Source: Treponema primitia ZAS-2 (GTDB lineage: Bacteria; Spirochaetota; Spirochaetia; Treponematales; Breznakiellaceae). From it: DNA of 64,000 nt. Below the pieces are notes generated by a model. It ran no database searches. It was not told where the DNA came from and worked only from the letters and a program-made list of their open reading frames with translations. The stretch is from the NCBI RefSeq assembly GCF_000214375.1, contig NC_015578.1:1798001-1862000 (forward strand), given 5' to 3'. The translations under genes and the position numbers were made by a program. This document shows, piece after piece, positions 33,829-43,463 of the stretch; the first letter of the stretch is position 1, and each line of letters starts with the position of its first letter.

Positions 33829-35033
33829 GGGTTCCCGGAAATTATTTTCGCTAGTCTGTCTAGATCCCGTTCCTGCCGCAAGCGTACCTGTTCAAGGCGA
33901 GCTTTCATTTTTTCTGTTTTTTCTTTCCGTATTTCAGAATCAAAGCTCTGCAAAACCCGTATGCTGATTTCATCCTCATTATGGGGATTAAAATACAAAA
34001 CAGAATCGGCACAGATCTCCGTAATTGAGGAATTAGCAGAACAGGCACAAAGGGTTCCGTATTTCATTGCTTCCAGAGGAGGGTAACCAAACCCTTCGTT
34101 CATAGTCGGATAGATAAAAAGCAGGGAATATTTATAGAGCATTTCCAAGGTTTGAGAAGGAACATAAGCGGCAAGAACAAAATGGGAAGAATTTTTAATT
34201 AGTTTCCTGTAGGCTTTTTCATAGGAAACCCCAAGGATAAGTACTTTAACATCCGACAAGACCGAATGTTTTTCCTGCGAAAAAAGTTTAACTAGCGCCC
34301 TGCAAGCCCGATAAGCGCCCTTCTCTTCCCGGTCACCGCCGATGAGCAAAATATACTTACCCGGTTCAAGGGAAAAGTCCTTAAGGGTAGAGGTACCTTC
34401 GTCTTGGGGGCTTTGAATAAGTTTCGGGGGAGAATATAGGGTCTCTATCGCTGAAACTGCTATATGAGGGGAAAAATAGTTTATAGAATATTTTGAATGG
34501 CAGGATACTGTTATGATGGTTTGATTTTTAGTACGGTTAAATAATAAATTAAAATTTTTTGTACTTTTGCGTTTCAGGTATTCTATCCACCAGTGAAATA
34601 AAAACAGGCTAACAACATATTTAACATGAGTTCTAAAATTCTGCTTTTTATATTTCAGAATATAGTCATCCCAGGGGTATTCGGTGGAACGGAGCCCATG
34701 AACCGTATAAACAAATTTTGTATTTTTGGGGATGTTCAGATTATAATAAGAGTAAGGCAAGGCAGTAAAAAAAAGGTCGTACTGTTTTTTTATGAGCAGG
34801 GCGCTTATTTCACTATTGGTTTTACAAAGATTTATAGGGACATTATTATTTTGGCATTTGTTAACAAGATCATTATCAATATTTTTTTCCGGATTATAAA
34901 ATATTTCCAGGTTTGTAGTTTCAGAAAGAGTTTCAAATAATTTGTAAAATACTGTTTTTGCGTATTCCGCGGCGCCATGAAAATCACTGCCGATAATAGG
35001 CTGAGCTGCTGATAGGTCAAAAAGTATTGTCAT
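33825..35033 (-). CDS. GT4 glycosyltransferase
   Basis: 402 residues, GT4. An N-terminal acceptor domain (IGSDFHGAAEYAKTVFY) is followed by TVSCHSKYSINYF, ILLIGGDREEKGAY and the donor site FIYPTMNEGFGYPPLEAMKYG with the E-x7-E signature. Its ATG formerly overlapped the stop of the glycosyltransferase gene now at 36294-37361; an IS256-family element inserted 20 bases upstream of the ATG separates them, so translation coupling is lost and expression may now depend on readthrough from the element. Confidence 0.88.
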   Translation of the reverse strand: MTILFDLSAAQPIIGSDFHGAAEYAKTVFYKLFETLSETTNLEIFYNPEKNIDNDLVNKCQNNNVPINLCKTNSEISALLIKKQYDLFFTALPYSYYNLNIPKNTKFVYTVHGLRSTEYPWDDYILKYKKQNFRTHVKYVVSLFLFHWWIEYLKRKSTKNFNLLFNRTKNQTIITVSCHSKYSINYFSPHIAVSAIETLYSPPKLIQSPQDEGTSTLKDFSLEPGKYILLIGGDREEKGAYRACRALVKLFSQEKHSVLSDVKVLILGVSYEKAYRKLIKNSSHFVLAAYVPSQTLEMLYKYSLLFIYPTMNEGFGYPPLEAMKYGTLCACSANSSITEICADSVLYFNPHNEDEISIRVLQSFDSEIRKEKTEKMKARLEQVRLRQERDLDRLAKIISGNP

Positions 35034-35044
35034 GAAGAACTTGT

Positions 35045-35053
35045 AATTTTTTT
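35045..35053. repeat. Target-site duplication, left copy
   Basis: AATTTTTTT, matching the right copy AATTTTGTT at 36318-36326 in eight of nine bases. IS256-family elements usually duplicate 8-9 bp. Confidence 0.65.
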
Positions 35054-36317
35054 AGTGTAAACGGTAATCATAGGGGGACTCTGTCTTCCCCGTAAATGAT
35101 TGCGAATTGATTGAGGGCAGCGCCCCAATCCCGTATAGGCATTGTCCATTTTCTGGAAATGTTTTTCAAGCCCATAAAAATTAATTTCACCGCAGCCTCA
35201 TCGTTTGGGAAAGACTGGCGGTGTTTGATAATTTTTTGAATCGTGTAATTAACCGATTCAATGGCATTGGTAGTATACACCGCCTTCCTGATTTCAGGTG
35301 GGAATTTGAAAAACGGTATGACCTCGTTCCACCGGCTCCGCCAGGACTTTGAAATCATCGGGTATTTTTTATCCCACACTTTTGAGAACTCGTCCAGCGC
35401 TTCGGCGGCAAGTTCCGCTGAAGGAGCCAGGTAAATAGTTTTGAGGCTGGCTGTCACCGCCTTCCGGTCTTTGTAGGGGACAAACCGAACTGAGTTTCGG
35501 ACCATATGGACGATGCAAAGCTGGACCTCGGTTTTGGGGAACACCGCGGCAATGGCGTCGGGAAAACCGGTCAGCCCATCGACGGCGGCGAAGAGGATGT
35601 CCTGTACCCCCCGGTTTTTGAGTTCATTCATAATGCCCATCCAAAACTTGGCCCCTTCGTTCTGCTCAATCCAGAGCCCTAACAGCTCTTTCTGGCCGTC
35701 CAAACGTATCGCCAAGGCCAAATAAACGGATTTCTTGACTACCGCAGCCCCATCGCGGATATTGACCCGCAGCGCATCCAGGAAAACTACCGGGTAAAAG
35801 GGCTCAAGAGCCCGCCCCCGCCATTCGGCTGCCAGTTCCTTAACCTCATCGGTTACCCGGCTGATAAGCTCAGGCGAGACGTCAACCGCGTAGATATCCT
35901 TGAGGTGATCTTGAATCTGGCGGGTAGTAAGCCCAAGGGCGTACATCGAAAGGATTTTGTCATCGAACCCCCGAAACTCCCGCTGGTGTTTGGGAACAAT
36001 TTGAGGCTCGAATGTCCCCTCCCGATCACGTGGGACTTCGACCGGCATCGGCCCGTGGTCGGTCCTCAGCTCTTTGCTGTTTTTGCCATTCCGGCGGTTC
36101 GAGATTTGTTTTTCACCCGGGTCGCTTTTCTCATACCCAAGATGCTCGGTCAGCTCAGCCTCCATCGTCCGCTCCACCAGCGCTTTGGTCAGCTGCTTCA
36201 TGATCCCTTCGGGCCCGTAAAAGTCATCGGGCCCATGGTAGTCCTTCAAAATCTCGTCCAGGACTTCTTTTGAAAAGGCCATACTTGCTCCTTCTAGGTA
36301 GTATAGCCGTTTACACT
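35054..36317 (-). mobile_element. IS256-family insertion sequence, about 1.26 kb
   Basis: The element is bounded by inverted repeats starting AGTGTAAACGG at 35054 and, on the other strand, at 36317; the first 11 bases match exactly, then the match weakens. It contains one intact transposase gene. The flanks are imperfect 9-bp direct repeats. Removing the element and one repeat restores a short ending of the upstream glycosyltransferase and an ATGA junction with the downstream gene, which confirms the boundaries. Confidence 0.88.
35068..36282 (-). CDS. IS256-family transposase (DDE type)
   Basis: 404 residues, full length for the family and without visible frameshifts, so probably active. The DDE triad fits FLDALRVNIRDG (first Asp), FAAVDGLTGFPDA (second Asp) and TTNAIESVN (Glu). 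LCIVHMVRN near residue 257 is a further family landmark. GGAG lies about 7 bases before the ATG. This ribosome-binding site lies immediately behind the stop of the truncated glycosyltransferase, so readthrough translation could reinitiate on the transposase. It is more GC-rich than its flanks, which fits foreign origin. Confidence 0.95.
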   Translation of the reverse strand: MAFSKEVLDEILKDYHGPDDFYGPEGIMKQLTKALVERTMEAELTEHLGYEKSDPGEKQISNRRNGKNSKELRTDHGPMPVEVPRDREGTFEPQIVPKHQREFRGFDDKILSMYALGLTTRQIQDHLKDIYAVDVSPELISRVTDEVKELAAEWRGRALEPFYPVVFLDALRVNIRDGAAVVKKSVYLALAIRLDGQKELLGLWIEQNEGAKFWMGIMNELKNRGVQDILFAAVDGLTGFPDAIAAVFPKTEVQLCIVHMVRNSVRFVPYKDRKAVTASLKTIYLAPSAELAAEALDEFSKVWDKKYPMISKSWRSRWNEVIPFFKFPPEIRKAVYTTNAIESVNYTIQKIIKHRQSFPNDEAAVKLIFMGLKNISRKWTMPIRDWGAALNQFAIIYGEDRVPL

Positions 36318-37361
36318 AATTTTGTTACAGGCTCTGTCATGAATTGTATCTAATTTAAATAACGATTTAATATATAATAAAACCACTTTTAATATTTTCT
36401 TAGTTTTTGATTTGAAAGAACCATTGAAATCAAGATAAGTATTATATTTGTTCGACTTTTGTATTGTTTCTTCAAAATAGTCATATATTACTTCTTTTGA
36501 AAAATAGGATGGTAATATATCGAAAAACTGGAATTTTAATTCTTTTGGGATATCTGATGGAATCCGATTAAACAGAAAATCTTTTAAAAGATATAATTCC
36601 ATGCCTAAACATTTGTCTTTTAGTTCAGGAATGTTTTTAGCTATAAATTCATTTATTTTTACTATAACAGTATGATATGATGTCAGCCATTGTTTATAAA
36701 TTTCTAACGAATATTCTCTTTTTCTGGTCCATCCGGTAGTAACCGAATAATTAATCAATGGTTTTTTTAGATAGCCGAATGTTTTTGCATAAAATGATAT
36801 TACGATGGAAGTATATAAATCCTCTGATCCGGATGCATAAAAATCATCCATAGATTTATAAGCTTCAATAATTACAGAGCGGGCATAGGCTTTAATCCAA
36901 ACTATGGGAGAGCATCTGTTTTCTTTGTCAAGGTAGGCCTCTAAACATGCCTTTGATGTGTTATAAAATGGCAGAAATCTTTTTTTGTTACTGGGTACTT
37001 CCAGGGAATCGAATTGAATTATATCAGGGCTTGTCTTTTGGATTTCATTTTTTAACAGAGCGCAGGCATTAAGGTTAAGATAATCATCACTATCAAGAAA
37101 TAGAATATAATCCCCAATTGAATTTTCAATACCTGTTCGCCGTGCTATAAACTGGCTTTTATTTTTCGAATGAAAAAAACATTTTATCCTTGTGTCATTC
37201 TTTTGAAATTGTTTTAAAATTTCTTTACTATTATCATTTGAATAATCATCAATGCAAATAATTTCTATATTATTATATGTCTGATTAATACAGGAATTAA
37301 TGCATCTATGCAGATATTTAGCCGTGTTGTAAACCGGAATAATAATTGAAAATTTTATCAT
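36294..37361 (-). CDS. GT2 glycosyltransferase with IS-derived C terminus
   Basis: 355 residues. The GT2 start FSIIIPVYNTAKYLHRCINSC, the IDDYSNDNS turn and the LFLDSDDYL metal site are present in the first 100 residues, followed by a longer variable region. The last seven residues (SVNGYTT) and the stop are read from the inverted repeat of the IS element. Without it the chain would end ITSSS with a TGA overlapping the next gene. Since only about four native residues were replaced, the enzyme is probably still active. The gene is AT-rich compared with the IS and with the nucleotide-sugar genes. Confidence 0.88.
   Translation of the reverse strand: MIKFSIIIPVYNTAKYLHRCINSCINQTYNNIEIICIDDYSNDNSKEILKQFQKNDTRIKCFFHSKNKSQFIARRTGIENSIGDYILFLDSDDYLNLNACALLKNEIQKTSPDIIQFDSLEVPSNKKRFLPFYNTSKACLEAYLDKENRCSPIVWIKAYARSVIIEAYKSMDDFYASGSEDLYTSIVISFYAKTFGYLKKPLINYSVTTGWTRKREYSLEIYKQWLTSYHTVIVKINEFIAKNIPELKDKCLGMELYLLKDFLFNRIPSDIPKELKFQFFDILPSYFSKEVIYDYFEETIQKSNKYNTYLDFNGSFKSKTKKILKVVLLYIKSLFKLDTIHDRACNKISVNGYTT
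36318..36326. repeat. Target-site duplication, right copy
   Basis: AATTTTGTT, one base different from the left copy at 35045-35053; the difference suggests some age or a point change after insertion. Confidence 0.65.
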
Positions 37362-37373
37362 AGTTTTATCAAT

Positions 37374-38393
37374 TTATATAAAATGCTTTTTATAGTGAGT
37401 ATAAAGATAATCTTCAATGCAAAGATACTCTTTTACTTTGTTAAAATTATCAATAAGAGCGGGTATCCGTCGTAAATAATCAGTTTCATCACAGGAAGAA
37501 ACTATTTTATCAATAACATTTTCCTGTATAGATTTAACCTGAATAATACCGTTTGGATTGAAAAAATCATTTATTTTTGTGGCTCCTATATATATTGGAA
37601 CAGTGAATGATGCAAAACAATTTAAAATTTTTTCAGTAAAATAATATGGAGAGATATTGTTTTCTATAGCAATATTATACCGATATTGTTCTAAGGGATC
37701 GGATATTTTCTCAAATCCTTCACCACCGTCAAATCTGCCATAAGTATCAACGGGTGAATTTTCTCCAATATACTTAAAATGCTTTGCTGTATTAATTCTA
37801 AAATTATGTAATTCACATTTTAATTTTGCTGAAGATATTATGGATATATTTTTAGTTTTATATTTATATTGATCGGGATTCAAAATCCCGCCGTGTTTTT
37901 TTGTCCCATACCATACTCCGTATGCGGGTATAAAAACGGCATTGGAATATTTATTTAATATATCTTCTGACCAAGTAAAAATCAATTCAAATTCTTTATC
38001 AAGATCTTTATTTAAATCAAAAATCTTATAATCCTCCGGGACAACAGATTCGGATTCTATATAAAAAGCAAATTTTTTTAATGGCTTTCCGATTGTGTTC
38101 AGTATATTCTTGTGAGAATACACATGATTTTTTAATCCATAATTGTATCGATCCCAGTGAATATAAGCAGGAATTTGTCCATCAACAAAACAATAAGGAT
38201 TGTACCAACTTTGATCATCCCGCAAAAAAATTGATTTTAAAAATTCTCCATTTGCGTTAAAAATGGCAGGCTCTTCGGAGCATGGTATACTGGAAAGCTG
38301 CCTTTTGATTTCATTTTTTATTATTATTTGATGGGAAATACCATAAGGAAGAATATTTTTTACAATGTTTTTAACGGAGTTTAAGGTGCTCAT
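37374..38393 (-). CDS. GT10-like (alpha-1,3/4-fucosyltransferase) enzyme
   Basis: 339 residues. The C-terminal half carries the GT10 donor motif in the form YRYNIAIENNISPYYFTEKILN, then FTVPIYIGATKINDFFNPNG, matching F-E-N-S...Y-x-T-E-K-I...V-P-V-Y-x-G of fucosyltransferases. The preceding DGGEGFEKISDP segment also fits. It would transfer L-fucose from GDP-fucose to a GlcNAc- or Glc-type acceptor; Gmd and Fcl, which make that donor, lie just upstream in the operon. The long N-terminal part (about 180 residues) is AT-rich and less conserved. Confidence 0.8.
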   Translation of the reverse strand: MSTLNSVKNIVKNILPYGISHQIIIKNEIKRQLSSIPCSEEPAIFNANGEFLKSIFLRDDQSWYNPYCFVDGQIPAYIHWDRYNYGLKNHVYSHKNILNTIGKPLKKFAFYIESESVVPEDYKIFDLNKDLDKEFELIFTWSEDILNKYSNAVFIPAYGVWYGTKKHGGILNPDQYKYKTKNISIISSAKLKCELHNFRINTAKHFKYIGENSPVDTYGRFDGGEGFEKISDPLEQYRYNIAIENNISPYYFTEKILNCFASFTVPIYIGATKINDFFNPNGIIQVKSIQENVIDKIVSSCDETDYLRRIPALIDNFNKVKEYLCIEDYLYTHYKKHFI

Positions 38394-38404
38394 TTTTAAT
38401 CAGG

Positions 38405-39325
38405 TTAACGCTTTTTCCTTTTATATAAAAATCGCTCAATCGTTCGCTTTCCCGGGTATCCGGATAAGGTTACCCATCGATTTTGATCCTGATCAAAAAC
38501 AAAATGTACAACTTGGCTTATACGCATTTTTAGTTTTCCGACAAATCCGTCTTTTCCATTATATTTCCAAAAAATCCTATCAAAAAAAAGTGTTATTTTA
38601 TCATAAAAAGAAAGCTTGCCAATTACGGTATCTAATTGTTCTGATCTGTAATCCCCGCTCTTTCCTAAATTTTCTTTTCTGTGCCTAAATCCTCCCAGGT
38701 ATGTTTCAACAATATACAGCTGAAAGTGCTTTGCAAATTCGGTCCAAAGATAATAATCTCCAGCAAGTTTAAATTTGGACAATATTTCAAAATTAATATT
38801 CTGATTTAATTCCGCACGCCAAAAAGTTGATTCCTGCTGTATAACCGGCAAAACAGGACCATACAAACCTTGTTTTATAAAATTTTTTCGGTAATAAAAA
38901 GGATTTATCAATGAAATAATTTGACCTGCCTCGTTGTATCCAATCTGCCATCCGGTAAGCCACTTAACATCATTATTCTTCATTATTTCAATAACAATAT
39001 CAAACGCCGTTTGATTATAAAAATCATCCGCATTGATATATGAAAATATATTTCCCTTTGCAATTTTCATTCCCTTTACCAGGGCATCATACATTCCATT
39101 ATCATGTTCGGAAATTATTTTAACATATTTACCTAAGCGATGTGAATTAACAGTTTCTTGTATAACATTAATTGTACTGTCAGTAGAATTCCCATCGACG
39201 ATAATATAATCAAGTTCAGCTCTTCCGGATAAAAAAGCCGTTTGATTTAGCACAGAACCAATAGTAGTATATATATATTTTTCTGCATTATAACATGGAG
39301 TAACAACGGTACATATAATTGCCAT
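38405..39325 (-). CDS. GT2 glycosyltransferase
   Basis: 306 residues. CTVVTPCYNAEKYIYTTIGS, the DYIIVDGNSTDSTINVI turn and FSYINADDFYN (metal site) are the GT2 landmarks in order; KLAGDYYLWTEFAK lies where such enzymes position the acceptor base. The family includes WcaA-like and colanic-acid-type transferases; the sugar is not predictable. Located between GDP-fucose synthase and the GT10-like gene. Confidence 0.87.
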   Translation of the reverse strand: MAIICTVVTPCYNAEKYIYTTIGSVLNQTAFLSGRAELDYIIVDGNSTDSTINVIQETVNSHRLGKYVKIISEHDNGMYDALVKGMKIAKGNIFSYINADDFYNQTAFDIVIEIMKNNDVKWLTGWQIGYNEAGQIISLINPFYYRKNFIKQGLYGPVLPVIQQESTFWRAELNQNINFEILSKFKLAGDYYLWTEFAKHFQLYIVETYLGGFRHRKENLGKSGDYRSEQLDTVIGKLSFYDKITLFFDRIFWKYNGKDGFVGKLKMRISQVVHFVFDQDQNRWVTLSGYPGKRTIERFLYKRKKR

Positions 39326-39330
39326 ATTTT

Positions 39331-40290
39331 CTATTTACTATTTGATAGCAAGAGGAATGAACTATAAGCATTATTAATACCTTCCTTAAGCCCGGTTTTT
39401 GCATTCCAGCCCATGGAGTGTAATTGGGATACATCAAGCAGTTTTCGCGGAGTCCCGTTTGGTTTAGATGTATCCCATTCCATCAAACAGGTTCTGCCGG
39501 GTACATCGGAATAGACAATGTCTTTAATTAAATCCGCTAATTCTTTAACAGAAAGATCCTTTCCGGTTCCGATATTTATAAATTCGCCAATATCAGCGGC
39601 GTTCTTGTTCTGCATAAGAAAAACTACTGCATCAGCAAGGTCTTCGCTGTAAAGAAATTCGCGGTATGGCGAGCCATCACCCCAAAGTGTTACTATATCC
39701 TTCCCCGAAATCTTAGCTTCATGGAATTTAGAAATAAGAGCCGGAAGCACATGGCCATTTTCAATATCGTAGGTATCTTCCGGTCCGTATAGGTTGGTGG
39801 GCATTACAGATAGATAATTGGTTCCATATTGTTTGTTATAGTTGCCGCAAAGTTTTATGACAGATATTTTTGCAATAGCATAGGCGTCATTTGTTGGTTC
39901 CAAGGGGCCGGTCAAAAGGTATTCTTCTTTTAAAGGCTGGGGTGCCATTTTGGGATATATACAGGAAGAACCTAAATTAAGCAGCTTTTTTACCTTACTG
40001 TTATAAGCAGCGTTAACTATATTAAAACCAATCATTATATTCTGATATAAAAACTCAGCGGGGTAATTTGAGTTTGCACCGATACCCCCCACCTTAGCTG
40101 CGGCTAGAAAAACATAATCCGGTTTTTCTTCTGAAAAAAACTTGTTTACCGCAGCTTGATCCAATAAGTCCAGTTCCCTATGGGTACGGGTTATAATGTT
40201 TTCATACCCATCTGACTTAAGACGTTTCAGTATGGCGCTACCAACCAGTCCGCGATGACCGGCGACATAGATCTTGTCCTGCTTATTCAT
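39331..40290 (-). CDS. fcl: GDP-L-fucose synthase
   Basis: About 319 residues from the ATG at 40288-40290, which gives the family start [19 protein letters not shown]; upstream in-frame ATGs at 40308 and 40317 would extend into gmd. It epimerises and reduces GDP-4-keto-6-deoxymannose to GDP-L-fucose with NADPH. Landmarks: the NADP loop [25 protein letters not shown], catalytic Tyr-Lys in NDAYAIAKI, and [13 protein letters not shown]. The preferred start overlaps gmd by eight bases. Confidence 0.95.
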   Translation of the reverse strand: MNKQDKIYVAGHRGLVGSAILKRLKSDGYENIITRTHRELDLLDQAAVNKFFSEEKPDYVFLAAAKVGGIGANSNYPAEFLYQNIMIGFNIVNAAYNSKVKKLLNLGSSCIYPKMAPQPLKEEYLLTGPLEPTNDAYAIAKISVIKLCGNYNKQYGTNYLSVMPTNLYGPEDTYDIENGHVLPALISKFHEAKISGKDIVTLWGDGSPYREFLYSEDLADAVVFLMQNKNAADIGEFINIGTGKDLSVKELADLIKDIVYSDVPGRTCLMEWDTSKPNGTPRKLLDVSQLHSMGWNAKTGLKEGINNAYSSFLLLSNSK

Positions 40291-41368
40291 AGAAATTTTT
40301 AACCTCATATCCCCCATTTTTAAGATGGAGTTCTTTTTCGGCTAATTCAATATCGTGCTTTACCATCATTTTTACCAATTCCGGTAGCTGTACCTTTGGT
40401 TTCCAGCCTAACTTGGTTGTGGCTTTTGATGGATCACCGATAAGAATATCCACTTCGGCGGGACGGAAGTATTTAGGATCAATTTCTACCACCGTTTTTC
40501 CGCTGCTCGAATCGACAGCTTTTTCATTTACCCCGGAGCCTTCCCATTTAAGAGTTATCCCTGCTTCAGCAAAGGCCATGGTAATAAAATCCCGAACCCT
40601 GGTGGTGACCCCGGTGGCAATAATATAATCATCCGGAACATCCTGTTGGAGCATAAGCCACATGAGTTCCACATAATCTCCGGCGAAACCCCAGTCGCGT
40701 TTGGAGTCAATATTACCCATAAAAAGCTTATCTTGGAGGCCAAGTTTTATACGGGCTGCAGCACGGGTTACCTTACGGGTTACAAATGTTTCTCCCCGAA
40801 GGGGGCTTTCATGATTAAAGAGTATGCCGTTACAGGCATACATTCCATAGGATTCTCGATAGTTTACCACGATCCAATAGGCATACAGTTTTGCTGCGGC
40901 ATAGGGACTACGGGGGTAGAAGGGGGTAGTTTCCTTTTGGGGGATTTCCTGAACTTTCCCAAAAAGTTCGCTGGTGGAAGCCTGATAGAGTCGAACCCTT
41001 TTTTCCATGCCTAGTATACGGATAGCCTCAAGCAATCTGAGTGTTCCTATTCCATCGGCATCAGCGGTATATTCGGGTACCTCAAAGGAAACCTGTACAT
41101 GGCTTTGGGCTCCTAGATTGTAAATCTCGTCTGGTTGTACCTCCTGGATTATCCTGACCAAGTTTGAAGTATCGGTCAGATCTCCGTAATGAAGGAAAAA
41201 CTTTCTGCTTTTATCATGGGGATCCTGGTACAGATGATCTATCCGTTCAGTATTAAAGCTTGAAGCGCGACGTTTAATGCCATGCACTTCATAACCCTTT
41301 CGTAATAAAAATTCGGATAAATAGGCGCCATCCTGACCGGTAACGCCTGATATAAGGGCTTTCTTCAT
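40283..41368 (-). CDS. gmd: GDP-mannose 4,6-dehydratase
   Basis: 361 residues from the ATG at 41366-41368, which has AGGAG a proper distance upstream; an in-frame ATG at 41392 is less likely. [29 protein letters not shown], the catalytic STSELFGK and [12 protein letters not shown] (Tyr-Lys), plus [18 protein letters not shown] are diagnostic of Gmd. It makes GDP-4-keto-6-deoxymannose, used by Fcl next door. No GDP-mannose pyrophosphorylase is present here, so GDP-mannose must come from elsewhere in the genome. Confidence 0.96.
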   Translation of the reverse strand: MKKALISGVTGQDGAYLSEFLLRKGYEVHGIKRRASSFNTERIDHLYQDPHDKSRKFFLHYGDLTDTSNLVRIIQEVQPDEIYNLGAQSHVQVSFEVPEYTADADGIGTLRLLEAIRILGMEKRVRLYQASTSELFGKVQEIPQKETTPFYPRSPYAAAKLYAYWIVVNYRESYGMYACNGILFNHESPLRGETFVTRKVTRAAARIKLGLQDKLFMGNIDSKRDWGFAGDYVELMWLMLQQDVPDDYIIATGVTTRVRDFITMAFAEAGITLKWEGSGVNEKAVDSSSGKTVVEIDPKYFRPAEVDILIGDPSKATTKLGWKPKVQLPELVKMMVKHDIELAEKELHLKNGGYEVKNFYE

Positions 41369-41384
41369 ATAATCTCCTATTGGT

Positions 41385-42347
41385 TTAACCAATTAATTTT
41401 TTAAAATAGGCTATGGTCTCTTTTAGCCCATCTTCAAGGGATACTTTAGGTTTCCAATGCAATTTTTGATCTGCCAGGGTAATATCTGGTTTCCGTTGTT
41501 TCGGATCATCTGAAGGCAGGGGTTTATAAATGATCTTGGAACTGCTCCCGGTAAGTAAAATTATTTTTTCAGCAAGTTCAAGCATTGTAAATTCACCGGG
41601 ATTACCGATATTTACAGGCCCGGTAAAATCCGTTGGTGAATTCATCATCAAAACCATAGCATCTATCAGATCATCCACATAGCAAAAAGACCGGGTTTGT
41701 TGACCATCACCATAGATACTAATATCCTCATTCTGTAATGCCTGCATGATAAAATTACTAACAACCCTGCCGTCATTGGGATGCATATTTGGGCCATAGG
41801 TATTAAAAATCCGGATAACCTTTATTTCAACTTTATGCTGCCTGTAATAATCAAAGAATAAAGTCTCTGCACAGCGTTTGCCCTCATCATAACATGAGCG
41901 TAACCCTATCGGGTTTACATTCCCCCAATAGGATTCAACCTGAGGGTGAACTGCCGGATCTCCGTAAACTTCGCTGGTGGAAGCCTGTAATATACGCGCC
42001 CTGGTACGTTTTGCGAGGCCGAGCATATTGATAGCTCCGTGGACACTTGTTTTTGTGGTCTGAACAGGATCGTACTGATAGTGCGGAGGACTTGCAGGAC
42101 ATGCAAGGTTAAATATCTTATCTACCTCAATATAATAAGGGAAAGTGACATCATGCCGGACCAGCTCAAAATAGGGATTATCAATTAAATGGGCGATATT
42201 CCGTTTTTGACCGGTAAAAAAATTATCCAGACAAATGACATCATTTTTATCCTTGATAAGCCGGTTGCATAAATGGCTTCCTAAAAACCCGGCTCCGCCA
42301 GTTACTAAAGCACGGGGTAATACATAGTAATCATCTCTGTTAGGCAT
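41385..42347 (-). CDS. UDP-glucuronate decarboxylase (UDP-xylose synthase)
   Basis: 320 residues, extended [36 protein letters not shown] and [10 protein letters not shown], followed by [12 protein letters not shown] (catalytic Tyr-Lys), are characteristic of the UXS group, as is [12 protein letters not shown]. It should convert UDP-glucuronate, supplied by Ugd at 61.7 kb, into UDP-xylose. The A-C-P-A-S-P-P segment separates it from RmlB and GalE types. It lies between RmlB and Gmd, 16 bases before the gmd start. Confidence 0.9.
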   Translation of the reverse strand: MPNRDDYYVLPRALVTGGAGFLGSHLCNRLIKDKNDVICLDNFFTGQKRNIAHLIDNPYFELVRHDVTFPYYIEVDKIFNLACPASPPHYQYDPVQTTKTSVHGAINMLGLAKRTRARILQASTSEVYGDPAVHPQVESYWGNVNPIGLRSCYDEGKRCAETLFFDYYRQHKVEIKVIRIFNTYGPNMHPNDGRVVSNFIMQALQNEDISIYGDGQQTRSFCYVDDLIDAMVLMMNSPTDFTGPVNIGNPGEFTMLELAEKIILLTGSSSKIIYKPLPSDDPKQRKPDITLADQKLHWKPKVSLEDGLKETIAYFKKLIG

Positions 42348-42374
42348 AGTTCTTCCTAATTAAGTATAAATATT

Positions 42375-43463
42375 TTAGCGCTGCCCATAATTTTTTTCTA
42401 TCCATTTAAGATATTCACCACTCAGTATGTTTTTTACCCAAGCATCATTAGTCATATACCAGTTTACAGTTTTATTCAAGCCTTCTTCAAAACTGACATC
42501 CTGTTTCCACCCAAGATCCCGCTTAATCTTGGAACAATCAATCGCATAACGCCGGTCATGTCCGGGCCGATCTTTTACATAGGTGATTTTTTCTCTGACT
42601 TTTACAGGATTTAATTTTGCTTTTTCCGATACCAGATCAATTAATACCTGTAGCAATTTAATATTTTCCCACTCATTTTCACCGCCAATATTATACTTTT
42701 CTCCGGTTAAACCATTCTTCATGATAGTCCAGACAGCTTTATTGTGATCCTCGACATATACCCAATCACGAATATTTTTTCCATCTCCATATACAGGCAA
42801 AGGCTTTCCTTCCAGTATGTTGAGTATCATAAGGGGAATCAATTTTTCAGGGAATTGATATGGACCATAATTATTGGAACAGTTTGACAAGGTAAGCGGC
42901 AGGCCGTAGGTATGGGCATAGGCCATGACAAGATGATCGCTTGCAGCTTTGCTGGCAGAGTAGGGTGACCGGGGATCATAGGGGGTAGTCTCGGTAAAAT
43001 AACCAGTTTCTCCCAGGGAACCATAAACTTCGTCGGTGCTGATGTGATGAAACAATACATCCTGCCGAAACCCGCCTTCGGGTGTTTTCCAAACATTACG
43101 GACAGCATCCAATAAGGTAAAGGTTCCCATCACATTGGTTTTTATAAATGCCTCAGGTCCAAGGATGGATCGATCTACATGGCTTTCTGCAGCAAAATGT
43201 ACAACCGTATCGATATTATATTTTTTTAAGATTGATTCTACGAATGTCCTGTCGCAGATATCTCCCCGTTCAAAAATATAACGTCCCCCGCCAAATTGTT
43301 TCTCAATTTCTTCAAGGCTTGAGATATTTCCTGCATAAGTTAGGAGGTCCAGGTTAATTATACGACCTGTAAAATCAATATTTTGTTCGAGCAAAAAATT
43401 GATAAAATTACAACCAATAAATCCTGCGCCACCGGATACCAGAATATTTTTTAGTTTTCGCAT
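42375..43463 (-). CDS. rmlB: dTDP-glucose 4,6-dehydratase
   Basis: 362 residues from the ATG at 43461-43463 (MRKLKNILVSGGAGFIG); the frame is open to 43496 inside rmlD, but that would give an atypical extension. HFAAESHVDRSI, HISTDEVYGSLG, SPYSASKAASDHLV (Tyr-Lys) and NCSNNYGPYQFPEKLIPL are diagnostic of RmlB. It makes dTDP-4-keto-6-deoxyglucose for rhamnose. Its start lies within the end of rmlD (13-base overlap). Together with rmlA, rmlC and rmlD the set is complete. Confidence 0.95.
   Translation of the reverse strand: MRKLKNILVSGGAGFIGCNFINFLLEQNIDFTGRIINLDLLTYAGNISSLEEIEKQFGGGRYIFERGDICDRTFVESILKKYNIDTVVHFAAESHVDRSILGPEAFIKTNVMGTFTLLDAVRNVWKTPEGGFRQDVLFHHISTDEVYGSLGETGYFTETTPYDPRSPYSASKAASDHLVMAYAHTYGLPLTLSNCSNNYGPYQFPEKLIPLMILNILEGKPLPVYGDGKNIRDWVYVEDHNKAVWTIMKNGLTGEKYNIGGENEWENIKLLQVLIDLVSEKAKLNPVKVREKITYVKDRPGHDRRYAIDCSKIKRDLGWKQDVSFEEGLNKTVNWYMTNDAWVKNILSGEYLKWIEKNYGQR

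Noticed and set aside
41369-41392. ATG at 41392 as start of gmd
   Set aside because: The ATG at 41368 has an AGGAG site and gives the family N terminus.
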